Positions 1-7,256 of a stretch of DNA of 40,602 nucleotides are shown one piece after another. Source of the stretch: Lachnospiraceae bacterium (GTDB lineage: Bacteria > Bacillota > Clostridia > Lachnospirales > Lachnospiraceae). The stretch spans positions 1-40,602 of the forward strand of contig JAFRRD010000049.1 in NCBI GenBank assembly GCA_017428265.1, given 5' to 3'. Within the stretch, counting starts at the first letter, position 1. Each line of letters begins with the position of its first letter. The notes under the pieces were generated by a model. That model ran no database searches. It worked only from the letters and a program-made list of their open reading frames with translations, and was not told the origin of the DNA. The position numbers and the translations under genes were made by a program.

Positions 1-1481
1 AAGGAGCCGATCGGGCGGCGCGGATCCTTCAGACCCACGCGGCTGCGGCGGATCGCACGGGACAGGGCGGAAATGGCTTCCTCCTGGCCGATGACGCGTT
101 TATGCAGATCGCTTTCCAGAGCGAGCAGCTGCGATCCTTCCTCACGGGAAAGCTGTTCCAGCGGAATACCGGTCCAGAGGGCAACGGTCCTGGCCATGTC
201 TTCCTTGCTGACGGCGACGGTATCTTCCGTCTGCGCGTTCAGGCGTGCGGCGGCTCCCGCTTCGTCGATCAGATCCAGCGCTTTTTCGGGCCAGACGCGG
301 TCGGTCAGATAGCGCTTGGAAAGCGAAACGGCGGCAAGCAGGGCTTCGTCGTCAAGGACCACGTTATGATGCCGTTCGAAAAGCGCACGGCGTCCTTTCA
401 GGATCTCCAGCGTCTCATCTTCACCGGGCGCTTCGACCAATACGCTCTGGAAACGGCGTTTCAGGGCCGCATCCTTTTCAATATGCTTTTTATATTCGTC
501 CAGCGTCGTTGCGCCGATGATCTGCACCTCGCCGCGGGAGAGCGCAGGCTTCAGGATGTTTGCGGCATCAAGGCTGCCCTCGGCACCGCCGGCTCCGATG
601 AGGGTATGGAATTCGTCGATGAAGAGCAGGATCTCCGGATGCGCGTAAAGCTCGTCAAGGATCTGTTTCATCCGTTCTTCGAACTCACCGCGGTACTTGG
701 TCCCGGCGACGACGGAAGCAAGGTCAAGGGCCAGGAGCTTTCTGCCGCGCAGAAAACGCGGAACTTTGCCGTCGGTGATGCGCTGGGCGAGCGCTTCCAC
801 GATGGCGGTCTTGCCCACTCCGGGTTCGCCGATCAGGCAGGGATCGTTCTTCGTCTTGCGGCAGAGGATCTGCATGATCCGCTTCAGCTCGTTTTCTCGT
901 CCGATGACGGGATCCAGCTTTCCGTTGGCGGCCATCGCCGTCAGGTCGCGGGTATATTTCGCAACGGTATCGGTGCCGCTGACAGGCTGGGAGAGCAGGT
1001 CTTCCAGGGCAAAGCGGTCGTCTCCCATAGAATCCAGGAGCATTTCCTCAAGTTCGATAGGATCGGCACCGAGGGCAAAGACGGCTTTCGACGCGATCCC
1101 GTCGGTATCGTGAAGCATGGCAATGAAAAGGTGCTCGGTCCCGCAGGCCGGCGCCCCGACGTCATAACACAGGTCCTGCGCATCCTGCAGGATCAGTTCG
1201 AGAAGAGGCGTGTGGGGAAGCCTGCCGCGCTTCCGCGGCGCTGCATCATCAGCCGCTTTCTCAAAAGAAACGCCCAGCATCCTGCCGAGGACTTCGCAGG
1301 CTTTGTCACGCGAAACAGCCTTCATCTTCAGTACCTCGCGGGGAAGGCAGGGCACGTCGAAAAAGGCAAGCAGCATATGTTCGGTTCCCACCGCATTCAT
1401 CCGGCATTCCCTGGCAATCGCTTCGGCTCTGGCAAGGACTTTTACGGCAGCGGCGGTAAAAGGGATCTCATAGGTCTTCAT
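1..1481 (-). CDS. clpC: ClpC/ClpA-type AAA+ unfoldase, N-terminal part (cut by window edge)
   Basis: This is the ATP-dependent unfoldase subunit that would feed substrates to ClpP in the cytoplasm. About 493 codons are visible; the rest, including nearly all of the second AAA+ domain, lies outside the window. Residues 1-145 form the Clp N-domain with two repeats (GTEHMLLAF and GTEHLFIAM). The first AAA+ domain has Walker A GEPGVGKT at about 218-225, Walker [10 protein letters not shown] around D289-E290, pore loop KYRGEFEER and the sensor [10 protein letters not shown]. The start ATG at 1481 is preceded by GGAG. Oddity: [10 protein letters not shown] is followed almost at once by the linker [17 protein letters not shown], so the coiled-coil M-domain with its UVR motif found in Bacillus ClpC is absent. 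The N-domain and the linker/D2 start ([20 protein letters not shown]) still read as ClpC. No ctsR-mcsA-mcsB genes lie upstream. The family assignment is secure; ClpC rather than ClpA is a judgement. Confidence 0.92.
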   Translation of the reverse strand, partial: MKTYEIPFTAAAVKVLARAEAIARECRMNAVGTEHMLLAFFDVPCLPREVLKMKAVSRDKACEVLGRMLGVSFEKAADDAAPRKRGRLPHTPLLELILQDAQDLCYDVGAPACGTEHLFIAMLHDTDGIASKAVFALGADPIELEEMLLDSMGDDRFALEDLLSQPVSGTDTVAKYTRDLTAMAANGKLDPVIGRENELKRIMQILCRKTKNDPCLIGEPGVGKTAIVEALAQRITDGKVPRFLRGRKLLALDLASVVAGTKYRGEFEERMKQILDELYAHPEILLFIDEFHTLIGAGGAEGSLDAANILKPALSRGEVQIIGATTLDEYKKHIEKDAALKRRFQSVLVEAPGEDETLEILKGRRALFERHHNVVLDDEALLAAVSLSKRYLTDRVWPEKALDLIDEAGAAARLNAQTEDTVAVSKEDMARTVALWTGIPLEQLSREEGSQLLALESDLHKRVIGQEEAISALSRAIRRSRVGLKDPRRPIGS

Positions 1482-1532
1482 TCTGAATCTCCGTCATATG
1501 ATAACAAAGCGGGTCGGGCCCGCCTGTCTGCC

Positions 1533-1561
1533 ATTTTACACCCAAAGCCGCCCGAACGCAA
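1533..1561 (-). promoter_or_regulatory. candidate sigma-A promoter of the Clp ATPase gene
   Basis: On the minus strand TTGCGT (1556-1561) and TAAAAT (1533-1538) are separated by 17 bases, about 50 bases before the start codon at 1481. The -10 box matches 5 of 6 consensus bases and the -35 box is weak. I found no CtsR-type heptamer repeat around it. Confidence 0.5.
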
Positions 1562-1597
1562 GAAAAGCCGGTAAAAATGTCTTTATAGGAAATTAAC

Positions 1598-1626
1598 TTG
1601 ACGGCGGCAGAGTGAAAAGGTAAACT
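1598..1626 (+). promoter_or_regulatory. candidate sigma-A promoter of the solute-binding protein gene
   Basis: TTGACG (1598-1603), a 17-base spacer and TAAACT (1621-1626) lie about 57 bases before the ATG at 1684. The -35 box is good and the -10 box moderate. It is divergent from the Clp ATPase promoter. Confidence 0.5.
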
Positions 1627-1683
1627 AACCTATAGGCTGCAGAAATACAGCTTTTAAGACGTATGCGATCGGGGGAATGTCCC

Positions 1684-4158
1684 ATGAAGAATAAAATGAC
1701 AAAAGCTGCGGTGATCCTTGCTGCGATCCTTGCTGTTCTGCTTCTGACAGCTTTCATCTTCGTGGTTGTGCGCGGCGGAAAGCTGGCCGGTATTTTTGAT
1801 TTCGACCGTATTCTTCACCGTGAGACAACGCAGGCGGAAACGACCGAAGCGCCCGAACCGACGGAAGAAAACACTCCCGCGGAAAGTACCGGGGAAGTTC
1901 CCGCCACGGAGACGGAGACGGAGCCGGAAAGCACGGAGATCCCGCCAGAGCAGCTCAGAAAGACACTGAACATCGGAGCCGATAATCTGGAAGGCAATTT
2001 CATTCAGCTTTATGCAAAAGCGGACGGCGATAAGATCGTCAACAAACTGACTCAGGTCAGCCTGCTGACCATCGACCGCAACGGCCGCGTCCTTTACCAT
2101 GCCGGAAACAGCGAAACGTCGGAATACAACGGGACGAATTATGTTTACCGCGGAATTGCCGACATCAGCGTTGACTACGATAAGGAATCGGACATTACGA
2201 CCTATACGATCGAACTGAGGAAGGACCTTTACTTCAGCGACGGCACACCGCTGACGGCGGATGACCTGGTCTTCAACTATTACATCCGCCTGCAACCGGA
2301 TTACGACGGCGTCGGGAATCTGCGCCGCTACGACATCGTCGGCCTTCGGAATTATTATTACAACAATTCCATGGCGGAAGAGCAGACGGTCTCAAGCAAA
2401 GAGATCGACGACGAACTGGCAAAACCCAGCGAGACTACTGCGGAATTTATCCGGAATCTGATCAGCGAAGTCCTGATCCATGGGGCTGAAGAAGCGGAAA
2501 AACTCTGGTCCATTTATCAGTCCTACGGCTACGGCAACAATGCCCAGGAATTCTTCTACAATACCTATGGCCTTGACAAGAACTACAACCTGGTCAATAA
2601 GGATATGGCCACGGTATGCAAGGACGTTGCGGCTTCCTACGGCCTGGACTACCGCAAATTGGCGGAAAATTATGCCGTAGATGAAACATACTTTGACGAA
2701 AAGGTCCGCGGCTTCGTCAAGGAGACGCTGCTGTTCAAAAAAACCAGCGAAGCGGTAAGTGAACCTGTGGACCATATCAGCGGGATCATCCGGCTGGGTG
2801 ACCGCATACTGAAACTGAAGGTCCACGGCTATGACGAGAATGCCGTCTATGACCTTCTTGACATTGACGTCCTGCCGCTGCACTATTACGGCGATCTTTC
2901 TCTTTACGATTACAACGCGCACCGTTTCGGTTTTATTCCGGGCAAATTCAGCATAGATGAAGAAAAACTGGCCCATCCGCTCGGCGCTGGACCGTATGTA
3001 TACGACAGCGGCTCATTCGACAGTGTTACGTTTACACGGAACGAACGCTTTTATCAGGGCGAGCCGGGAGCGGAATTCGTCAACCTTCGCTGTGTCTCCG
3101 GAGAAGGCCTCGGCTATGTTTCGGAAGGCGTCGTTGATGTTGTCGCCGTTGCAGGCAACAAAACGAATTACGAAACGATCTGCCGGCAGAACGAGAATAA
3201 CGACCTGATCGGCAACGCGCTCGTTGCCCATGATGTCAACGTACTCGGCTATGCCTACATCGGGATCAACGCAAATACCGTGAATGTCGGCGGAGACCCC
3301 GACTCCGAGGCTTCGAGAAATCTCCGGAAAGGACTGGCGACCGCCCTTTCGGCCTTCCGCAGCGAAGCCTATAAGGAATACTTCGGGAACTCGATCAGTC
3401 TGATCGAGTACCCTGTTTCGGAATTCTACGGCCTTGCGCCGCAGAAAGGCGATCCCGCCTACGAAACGGCTTACAATAAGGATCCGGACGGAAATCCCAT
3501 TTATTCTGCCGATGCCGGTACACTTGACCGTTACAATGCCGTAATCGATGTCGTGCGGAAATATTTCGAACTGGCCGGATATACCTTTGACAGTGAAGGC
3601 AGGCTGAAAGAAGCGCCGAAAGATGCACCGGTCCTGTTCGGCATATCGATCTGCAGCGATGAAGACTCCTTCAGCGGTTTTCCGTCGTTTGAAGTGCTGA
3701 CCTATGCCAAGAGCGTTCTGCATGAACTGGGACTTTCTCTTGATATCCGCTACGTCCCGGATGAAGAAAACATGCTCGTGTCGCTGTATACGGGAACGAG
3801 CGATCTGTGGTTTGCTTCCTGGTATACCGGCGCCGATCCCGAATTTGCCGAGCACTATCAGGGCAAGGGGCGTTCAGATGATATGGTCCCGAACATTTAC
3901 GGGATCAAAGACGACGAACTGGACGAATGCCTGGCCGAACTGAAAAAGACGACAGATCCTGCCGAAAAAACAAGCCTGAGCCTGAAGATCATGAACATCG
4001 TCAAGGAATGGGCTGTAGAGGTCCCGTGCTATCAGCTGTACAATTATTACGTGTACAATGCCCAGACGCTGAAGGTCGAAAGTATCCCGAAAGAACTGAC
4101 GGCGTATCACAGCTGGCTCGACGAGATCATCCATGTTGAGGTGGGCAACCGTGAATAA
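1684..4158 (+). CDS. membrane-anchored family 5 extracellular solute-binding protein (oligopeptide type)
   Basis: This 824-residue protein resembles the peptide-binding subunits of Opp/Dpp ABC importers (SBP_bac_5). The ATG at 1684 is chosen because GGGGGA sits 7-8 bases upstream; an in-frame ATG at 1663 has no such site. Residues about 8-30 are one hydrophobic segment with no lipobox cysteine, so it is probably held by an uncleaved N-terminal anchor. A Thr/Glu/Pro-rich stalk follows (about 40-90). Family landmarks are LRKDLYFSDGTPLTADDLVF (about 178-197) and LGAGPYVYDS (about 431-440). Between them lies a long helical, Tyr-rich stretch that appears extra relative to ordinary OppA. Its length is well above the usual 520-600 residues. 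No permease or ATPase is adjacent; the only related gene is a lone OppF-type ATPase near 28 kb. The 3' end overlaps yfbR. The ligand is unknown. Confidence 0.88.
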   Translation: MKNKMTKAAVILAAILAVLLLTAFIFVVVRGGKLAGIFDFDRILHRETTQAETTEAPEPTEENTPAESTGEVPATETETEPESTEIPPEQLRKTLNIGADNLEGNFIQLYAKADGDKIVNKLTQVSLLTIDRNGRVLYHAGNSETSEYNGTNYVYRGIADISVDYDKESDITTYTIELRKDLYFSDGTPLTADDLVFNYYIRLQPDYDGVGNLRRYDIVGLRNYYYNNSMAEEQTVSSKEIDDELAKPSETTAEFIRNLISEVLIHGAEEAEKLWSIYQSYGYGNNAQEFFYNTYGLDKNYNLVNKDMATVCKDVAASYGLDYRKLAENYAVDETYFDEKVRGFVKETLLFKKTSEAVSEPVDHISGIIRLGDRILKLKVHGYDENAVYDLLDIDVLPLHYYGDLSLYDYNAHRFGFIPGKFSIDEEKLAHPLGAGPYVYDSGSFDSVTFTRNERFYQGEPGAEFVNLRCVSGEGLGYVSEGVVDVVAVAGNKTNYETICRQNENNDLIGNALVAHDVNVLGYAYIGINANTVNVGGDPDSEASRNLRKGLATALSAFRSEAYKEYFGNSISLIEYPVSEFYGLAPQKGDPAYETAYNKDPDGNPIYSADAGTLDRYNAVIDVVRKYFELAGYTFDSEGRLKEAPKDAPVLFGISICSDEDSFSGFPSFEVLTYAKSVLHELGLSLDIRYVPDEENMLVSLYTGTSDLWFASWYTGADPEFAEHYQGKGRSDDMVPNIYGIKDDELDECLAELKKTTDPAEKTSLSLKIMNIVKEWAVEVPCYQLYNYYVYNAQTLKVESIPKELTAYHSWLDEIIHVEVGNRE

Positions 4159-4732
4159 CAGCTTTTTTGCCATGCTCGGGCGCATGAAATATATCGACCG
4201 ATGGGCGCTGATGCGGAACTTCCGGAAGGAGAACATCAGTGAACATTCGCTCGAAGTTGCCGTCATTGCCCACGCCCTGTGCCTGATCGGCAACAAACGT
4301 CTCGGAAAGACGCTCGATGCCGACCGGGCAGCCGTGATCGCACTTTTCCATGACGCGCCGGAGATCATCACCGGCGATATGCCTACGCCGGTCAAATACT
4401 ATGACAGTGAGATCCGCTCGTCCTATCAAAGGATCGAAGATGAAGCTGTCCGCAGGCTGCTGGACCGTCTGCCGGAGGACCTGCGCGACGAATATGCCCG
4501 CTGCCTGATGCCCGATGCGGAGCGGGAAGGCGAACTGATCGCCCTGGTCAAGGCGGCTGACAAACTGTCTGCTCTGATCAAGTGCCTGGAAGAGGAAAGT
4601 GCCGGGAACCGTGAATTCGCGGAAGCGGAGAAAACGACGATGGCCAGGATCGAAGCAATGGGCATTCCCGAAGCGGATATCTTCCTGAAAGACTTCATTC
4701 CGGCCTACAAGCGTACGCTGGACGAACTGTGA
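4151..4732 (+). CDS. yfbR: 5'-deoxynucleotidase, YfbR family (HD domain)
   Basis: YfbR removes the 5' phosphate from deoxyribonucleoside monophosphates in the cytoplasm and is metal-dependent. The 193-residue product aligns by eye with E. coli YfbR over its whole length (199 residues): RWALMRNFRKENISEHSLEVA near the N-terminus, the HD pair in ALFHDAPEIITGD, then PTPVKYY and the later metal-site Asp in VKAADKLSALIKCLEE. I chose the GTG at 4151 because GAGGTG lies 7 bases upstream; an in-frame ATG at 4133 lies deep in the preceding gene and has no good site. The start overlaps the last eight bases of the solute-binding protein gene, which suggests translational coupling. The link between peptide uptake and dNMP turnover is not obvious. 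Confidence 0.92.
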   Translation: MNNSFFAMLGRMKYIDRWALMRNFRKENISEHSLEVAVIAHALCLIGNKRLGKTLDADRAAVIALFHDAPEIITGDMPTPVKYYDSEIRSSYQRIEDEAVRRLLDRLPEDLRDEYARCLMPDAEREGELIALVKAADKLSALIKCLEEESAGNREFAEAEKTTMARIEAMGIPEADIFLKDFIPAYKRTLDEL

Positions 4733-4739
4733 GGCAGCG

Positions 4740-5057
4740 ATGAAGAAAAGCACCAAAGGAAAAGGCGGGCTCCGCTCCCTGAGCTACATGACGGCTTCGA
4801 TCAGCCTCTTTATCCTGAGCCTGGTACTGACGGCCATGCTGATGGTGCGTTCCGCCCTTACGGCAGGAGGGCTCGGCAGGACGGAGGGGATACTCGGGAC
4901 CGTTGCCCTGGCGGCGAGCATTGCCGGCTTCGTTGTTCCGCTGTACGGCCATTTCATCGTCAGGATCGACGGAAAGGGAGACTGGCGCGTCGGAACGCTT
5001 CTGAACGGGATCCTGATGCTCTTTCTGGTCTTTTTATATTTCCTTGGGATCAGCTGA
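4740..5057 (+). CDS. small three-helix membrane protein (possibly DUF6142)
   Basis: This is a 105-residue protein with a basic N-terminus (MKKSTKGKGG) and three hydrophobic segments at about 17-40, 50-70 and 85-103. A GAGG site overlapping the yfbR stop codon lies 5 bases before the ATG, and the gene is only seven bases from yfbR, so the two are very likely co-transcribed. Overall shape and length recall the DUF6142 family common in Lachnospiraceae, but I cannot confirm this by eye. No catalytic motif is visible and no function is proposed. Confidence 0.75.
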   Translation: MKKSTKGKGGLRSLSYMTASISLFILSLVLTAMLMVRSALTAGGLGRTEGILGTVALAASIAGFVVPLYGHFIVRIDGKGDWRVGTLLNGILMLFLVFLYFLGIS

Positions 5058-5112
5058 AAGAGCCGCTGAATGATGCAGCATTTTCCCTGTGAAAAAGCGG
5101 CGGGAAAAAGAC

Positions 5113-5140
5113 TTGATTTCACGGAAAATCCGTGTATAGT
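5113..5140 (+). promoter_or_regulatory. plsX operon promoter with a 15-bp dyad in its spacer
   Basis: TTGATT (5113-5118), a 16-base spacer and TATAGT (5135-5140) precede plsX by about 40 bases. The spacer contains a perfect inverted repeat: CACGGA (5120-5125), AAA, TCCGTG (5129-5134). A protein bound there would sit between the -35 and -10 boxes. It does not resemble the FapR operator of Bacillus. Confidence 0.62.
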
Positions 5141-5179
5141 GATTTTTGGAGCCGCCGCCGGGCGGCAGAAAGGCAGCTT

Positions 5180-6199
5180 ATGGCAGAACGGGTAAGAGTG
5201 GCACTGGATGCCATGGGCGGCGACAACGCCCCCGCTGAGCAGATAAAAGGCGCCGTCGAAGCGCTGAAACTGACGGATAACTGCGAGATCATTCTGGTGG
5301 GACAGGAAGAAGTCATACGGAATGAACTCTCAAAATATACCTACGACACTTCCCGGATCTCAGTCCGGAACGCGACCGAGGTGATCGAGACCGGCGAACC
5401 GCCGGTGAATGCGATCCGCAAAAAGAAAGACTCCTCCATCGTCGTTGCCGAAAAGATGATCAAGGCCGGCGAAGCCGACGGTTTCGTGTCCTCCGGTTCC
5501 ACCGGAGCGGTGCTTGCCGGCGGTCAGCTCCTTGTCGGCAGGCTGAAAGGCGTCGACCGGGCCGCGCTCGGCATTCTGATGCCTACGCTGAACGGAATTT
5601 CGCTGATGATCGACTGCGGCGCCAACGTGGACGCGCGTCCAGAGCATATGATCCAGTTTGCGCGGATGGGCGCCATCTACTACAAAGAGATGATCGGGAA
5701 GGACAATCCTACCGTCGGACTGATCAACATCGGCGCCGAAGAGGATAAAGGCAACGCCCTGACCAAGGAGACCTATCAGCGCCTCAAGGCCTGCACCGAT
5801 CTCAATTTCATCGGAAACGTGGAGCCCCGCGACGTGCCTGCCGGCGCCTCCGACATCTACGTGACCGAAGCATTTGCCGGCAACTCGATCCTTAAGACTT
5901 ATGAAGGAACGGCCGGCGCCATGCTGAAGCTGATCAAGAATGCTTTCATGAGCAGCCTGAAGTCCAAGATCGGCGCACTGCTGGTCAAGGATGCACTGAA
6001 GGATACCCTGAAGATGATGGACGCTACGGAATACGGCGGCGCCCCGATGCTCGGCCTCAACGGCCTCGTCTGCAAGACCCACGGCAACGCCACTTACAAA
6101 GAAGTCAGCCACGCCATTGTCCAGTGTGTCAACTTTACGGAGAGACACCTTACCGATAAGATCCGGGCAGCCATAACGCCCGACAAACAGGAGGATTGA
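5180..6199 (+). CDS. plsX: phosphate acyltransferase PlsX
   Basis: PlsX converts acyl-ACP and phosphate to acyl-phosphate, the donor used by PlsY to start phosphatidic acid synthesis; it acts at the inner face of the membrane. The product is 339 residues, the usual length. It opens with VRVALDAMGGDNAP and keeps the family segments SSGSTGAVLAGGQ (about 110-122), IDCGANVDARPEHM and the glycine-rich C-terminal region GGAPMLGLNGLV. The ATG at 5180 has AAAGG six bases upstream. An upstream in-frame ATG at 5132 falls inside the promoter and is rejected. acpP follows after three bases, giving enzyme and acyl carrier together. The rpmF and yceD genes that often precede plsX are absent here. Confidence 0.97.
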   Translation: MAERVRVALDAMGGDNAPAEQIKGAVEALKLTDNCEIILVGQEEVIRNELSKYTYDTSRISVRNATEVIETGEPPVNAIRKKKDSSIVVAEKMIKAGEADGFVSSGSTGAVLAGGQLLVGRLKGVDRAALGILMPTLNGISLMIDCGANVDARPEHMIQFARMGAIYYKEMIGKDNPTVGLINIGAEEDKGNALTKETYQRLKACTDLNFIGNVEPRDVPAGASDIYVTEAFAGNSILKTYEGTAGAMLKLIKNAFMSSLKSKIGALLVKDALKDTLKMMDATEYGGAPMLGLNGLVCKTHGNATYKEVSHAIVQCVNFTERHLTDKIRAAITPDKQED

Positions 6200-6202
6200 T
6201 CA

Positions 6203-6430
6203 ATGGAACTTGAAAAAATCAGAGACATCATCGCGACCACGCTGAACCTTGACCCCGAAGAGGTCACGCCCGACAAGTCTTTTGCCGAAGACCTGGATGC
6301 GGACTCCCTTGACCTTGCCGAGATCATCATGGCGATCGAGGACGAATTCGGTGTGACCATCCCGGACGAGATCCTGGAGAAGGTCGTCACCGTGCAGGAT
6401 GCCTATGATCTGGTTAAAACGATCGGCTGA
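6203..6430 (+). CDS. acpP: acyl carrier protein
   Basis: This acidic 75-residue protein carries acyl chains on a phosphopantetheine arm during fatty acid synthesis and supplies PlsX. The attachment serine is Ser35 in DADSLDLAE. Helix 3 and the C-terminal portion (IPDEILEKVVTVQDAYDLV) are canonical. A perfect AGGAGG lies eight bases before the ATG, fitting a highly expressed protein. It is coupled to plsX by three bases. The fabD, fabG and fabF genes that often neighbour acpP are not present; rnc follows after a 115-base gap with a long hairpin. Confidence 0.97.
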   Translation: MELEKIRDIIATTLNLDPEEVTPDKSFAEDLDADSLDLAEIIMAIEDEFGVTIPDEILEKVVTVQDAYDLVKTIG

Positions 6431-6466
6431 GAAAAGATTTTTCTGATCGTTTTGAAAAACCGCACT

Positions 6467-6497
6467 CCGGAAAGGCCGTTTTGGGCGGCTTTTCCGG
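6467..6497 (+). promoter_or_regulatory. 12-bp hairpin in the acpP-rnc gap
   Basis: CCGGAAAGGCCG (6467-6478) pairs with CGGCTTTTCCGG (6486-6497) over 12 bp with one G-U pair and a seven-base loop. No T-run follows directly, so it is not a standard intrinsic terminator. It lies 48 bases before the rnc start. A processing site, an mRNA-stability element or an RNase III autoregulation site are all possible. Confidence 0.6.
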
Positions 6498-6545
6498 GGC
6501 TGCGGCGTTTTCTGTATTTATCAGGACATAATAAGGAGCGTTTTT

Positions 6546-7238
6546 ATGCTGCAGCAACTGGAAAAGGCTATCGGCTACGAGTTCCGGGACAAGTCCCTGC
6601 TCGCTACGGCGTTAGTCCATTCCTCCTTTTCCAACGAACACAAAAAAGAACAGATCCCGAACAACGAGCGGCTTGAATTCCTGGGCGATGCCGCACTGGA
6701 ACTGGCTTCGAGCCGCTATCTTTACGACCATTTTCCGAATGAGCCGGAAGGGACGCTTTCGCGCCGCCGGGCTTCCATCGTCTGCGAGCCGTCGCTTGCC
6801 CGCTGCGCCCGCGCCGTCGGACTCGGCAGACATCTGCAGCTGGGAAAAGGTGAGGAGAAAAATAACGGACGTGAACGGGATTCCCTGCTTTCCGACGCCT
6901 TTGAAGCCGTGATCGGCGCGATCCTGCTTGACGGCGGATTCGAGGCGGCGGAACGCTTCGTTTGCCGTTTCGTCATGGAAAAAATGACGGATAATCCTGT
7001 TTACAGCGATTCAAAAACGAAGCTGCAGGAAACGGTACAGGGCAGCCTTGCCGACGCCATCAGCTATGAGACACTGAGCGAGACAGGTCCCGAGCACGAC
7101 AAGGTCTTCACCGTGGAGGTGAAGATCGGCGGCGTGACCTACGGCACCGGCAGCGGCCACAATAAAAAGATCGCCGAGCAGGTCGCAGCGGCTCAGGCGC
7201 TTAACCGCCTGAAAGAAGAAACGGGAAACAGACTATAA
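6546..7238 (+). CDS. rnc: ribonuclease III
   Basis: RNase III cleaves double-stranded RNA, including rRNA precursors. The product has 230 residues, normal for the family. The signature ERLEFLGDA is at residues 41-49, with catalytic-site acids E44 and D48. The second acidic patch is SDAFEAVIGAILLDGG around 115-130. The C-terminal third is a double-stranded RNA-binding domain (DSKTKLQETVQG at the start, NKKIAEQVAAAQALNRL at the end). AAGGAG stands eight bases before the ATG. The gene sits between acpP and smc, the order common in Bacillota. Confidence 0.97.
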   Translation: MLQQLEKAIGYEFRDKSLLATALVHSSFSNEHKKEQIPNNERLEFLGDAALELASSRYLYDHFPNEPEGTLSRRRASIVCEPSLARCARAVGLGRHLQLGKGEEKNNGRERDSLLSDAFEAVIGAILLDGGFEAAERFVCRFVMEKMTDNPVYSDSKTKLQETVQGSLADAISYETLSETGPEHDKVFTVEVKIGGVTYGTGSGHNKKIAEQVAAAQALNRLKEETGNRL

Positions 7239-7256
7239 AGGATCCGGTCAAAAACC

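Noticed and set aside
102-1574. A 490-codon plus-strand frame at the left edge.
   Set aside because: The minus strand encodes a clear Clp AAA+ protein over the same bases; the plus frame is its shadow.
1482-1683. CtsR operator for the Clp ATPase gene.
   Set aside because: No GGTCAAA-type tandem heptamers are present in either orientation.
5062-5101. GCCGCT...AGCGGC hairpin as a terminator before plsX.
   Set aside because: The stem is only six pairs around a 28-base loop and is followed by GGGAAAAAG, not T.
5132-5179. Upstream in-frame start for plsX.
   Set aside because: It lies between the promoter boxes, so the codon would not be transcribed; the ATG at 5180 matches the conserved N-terminus and has a ribosome site.
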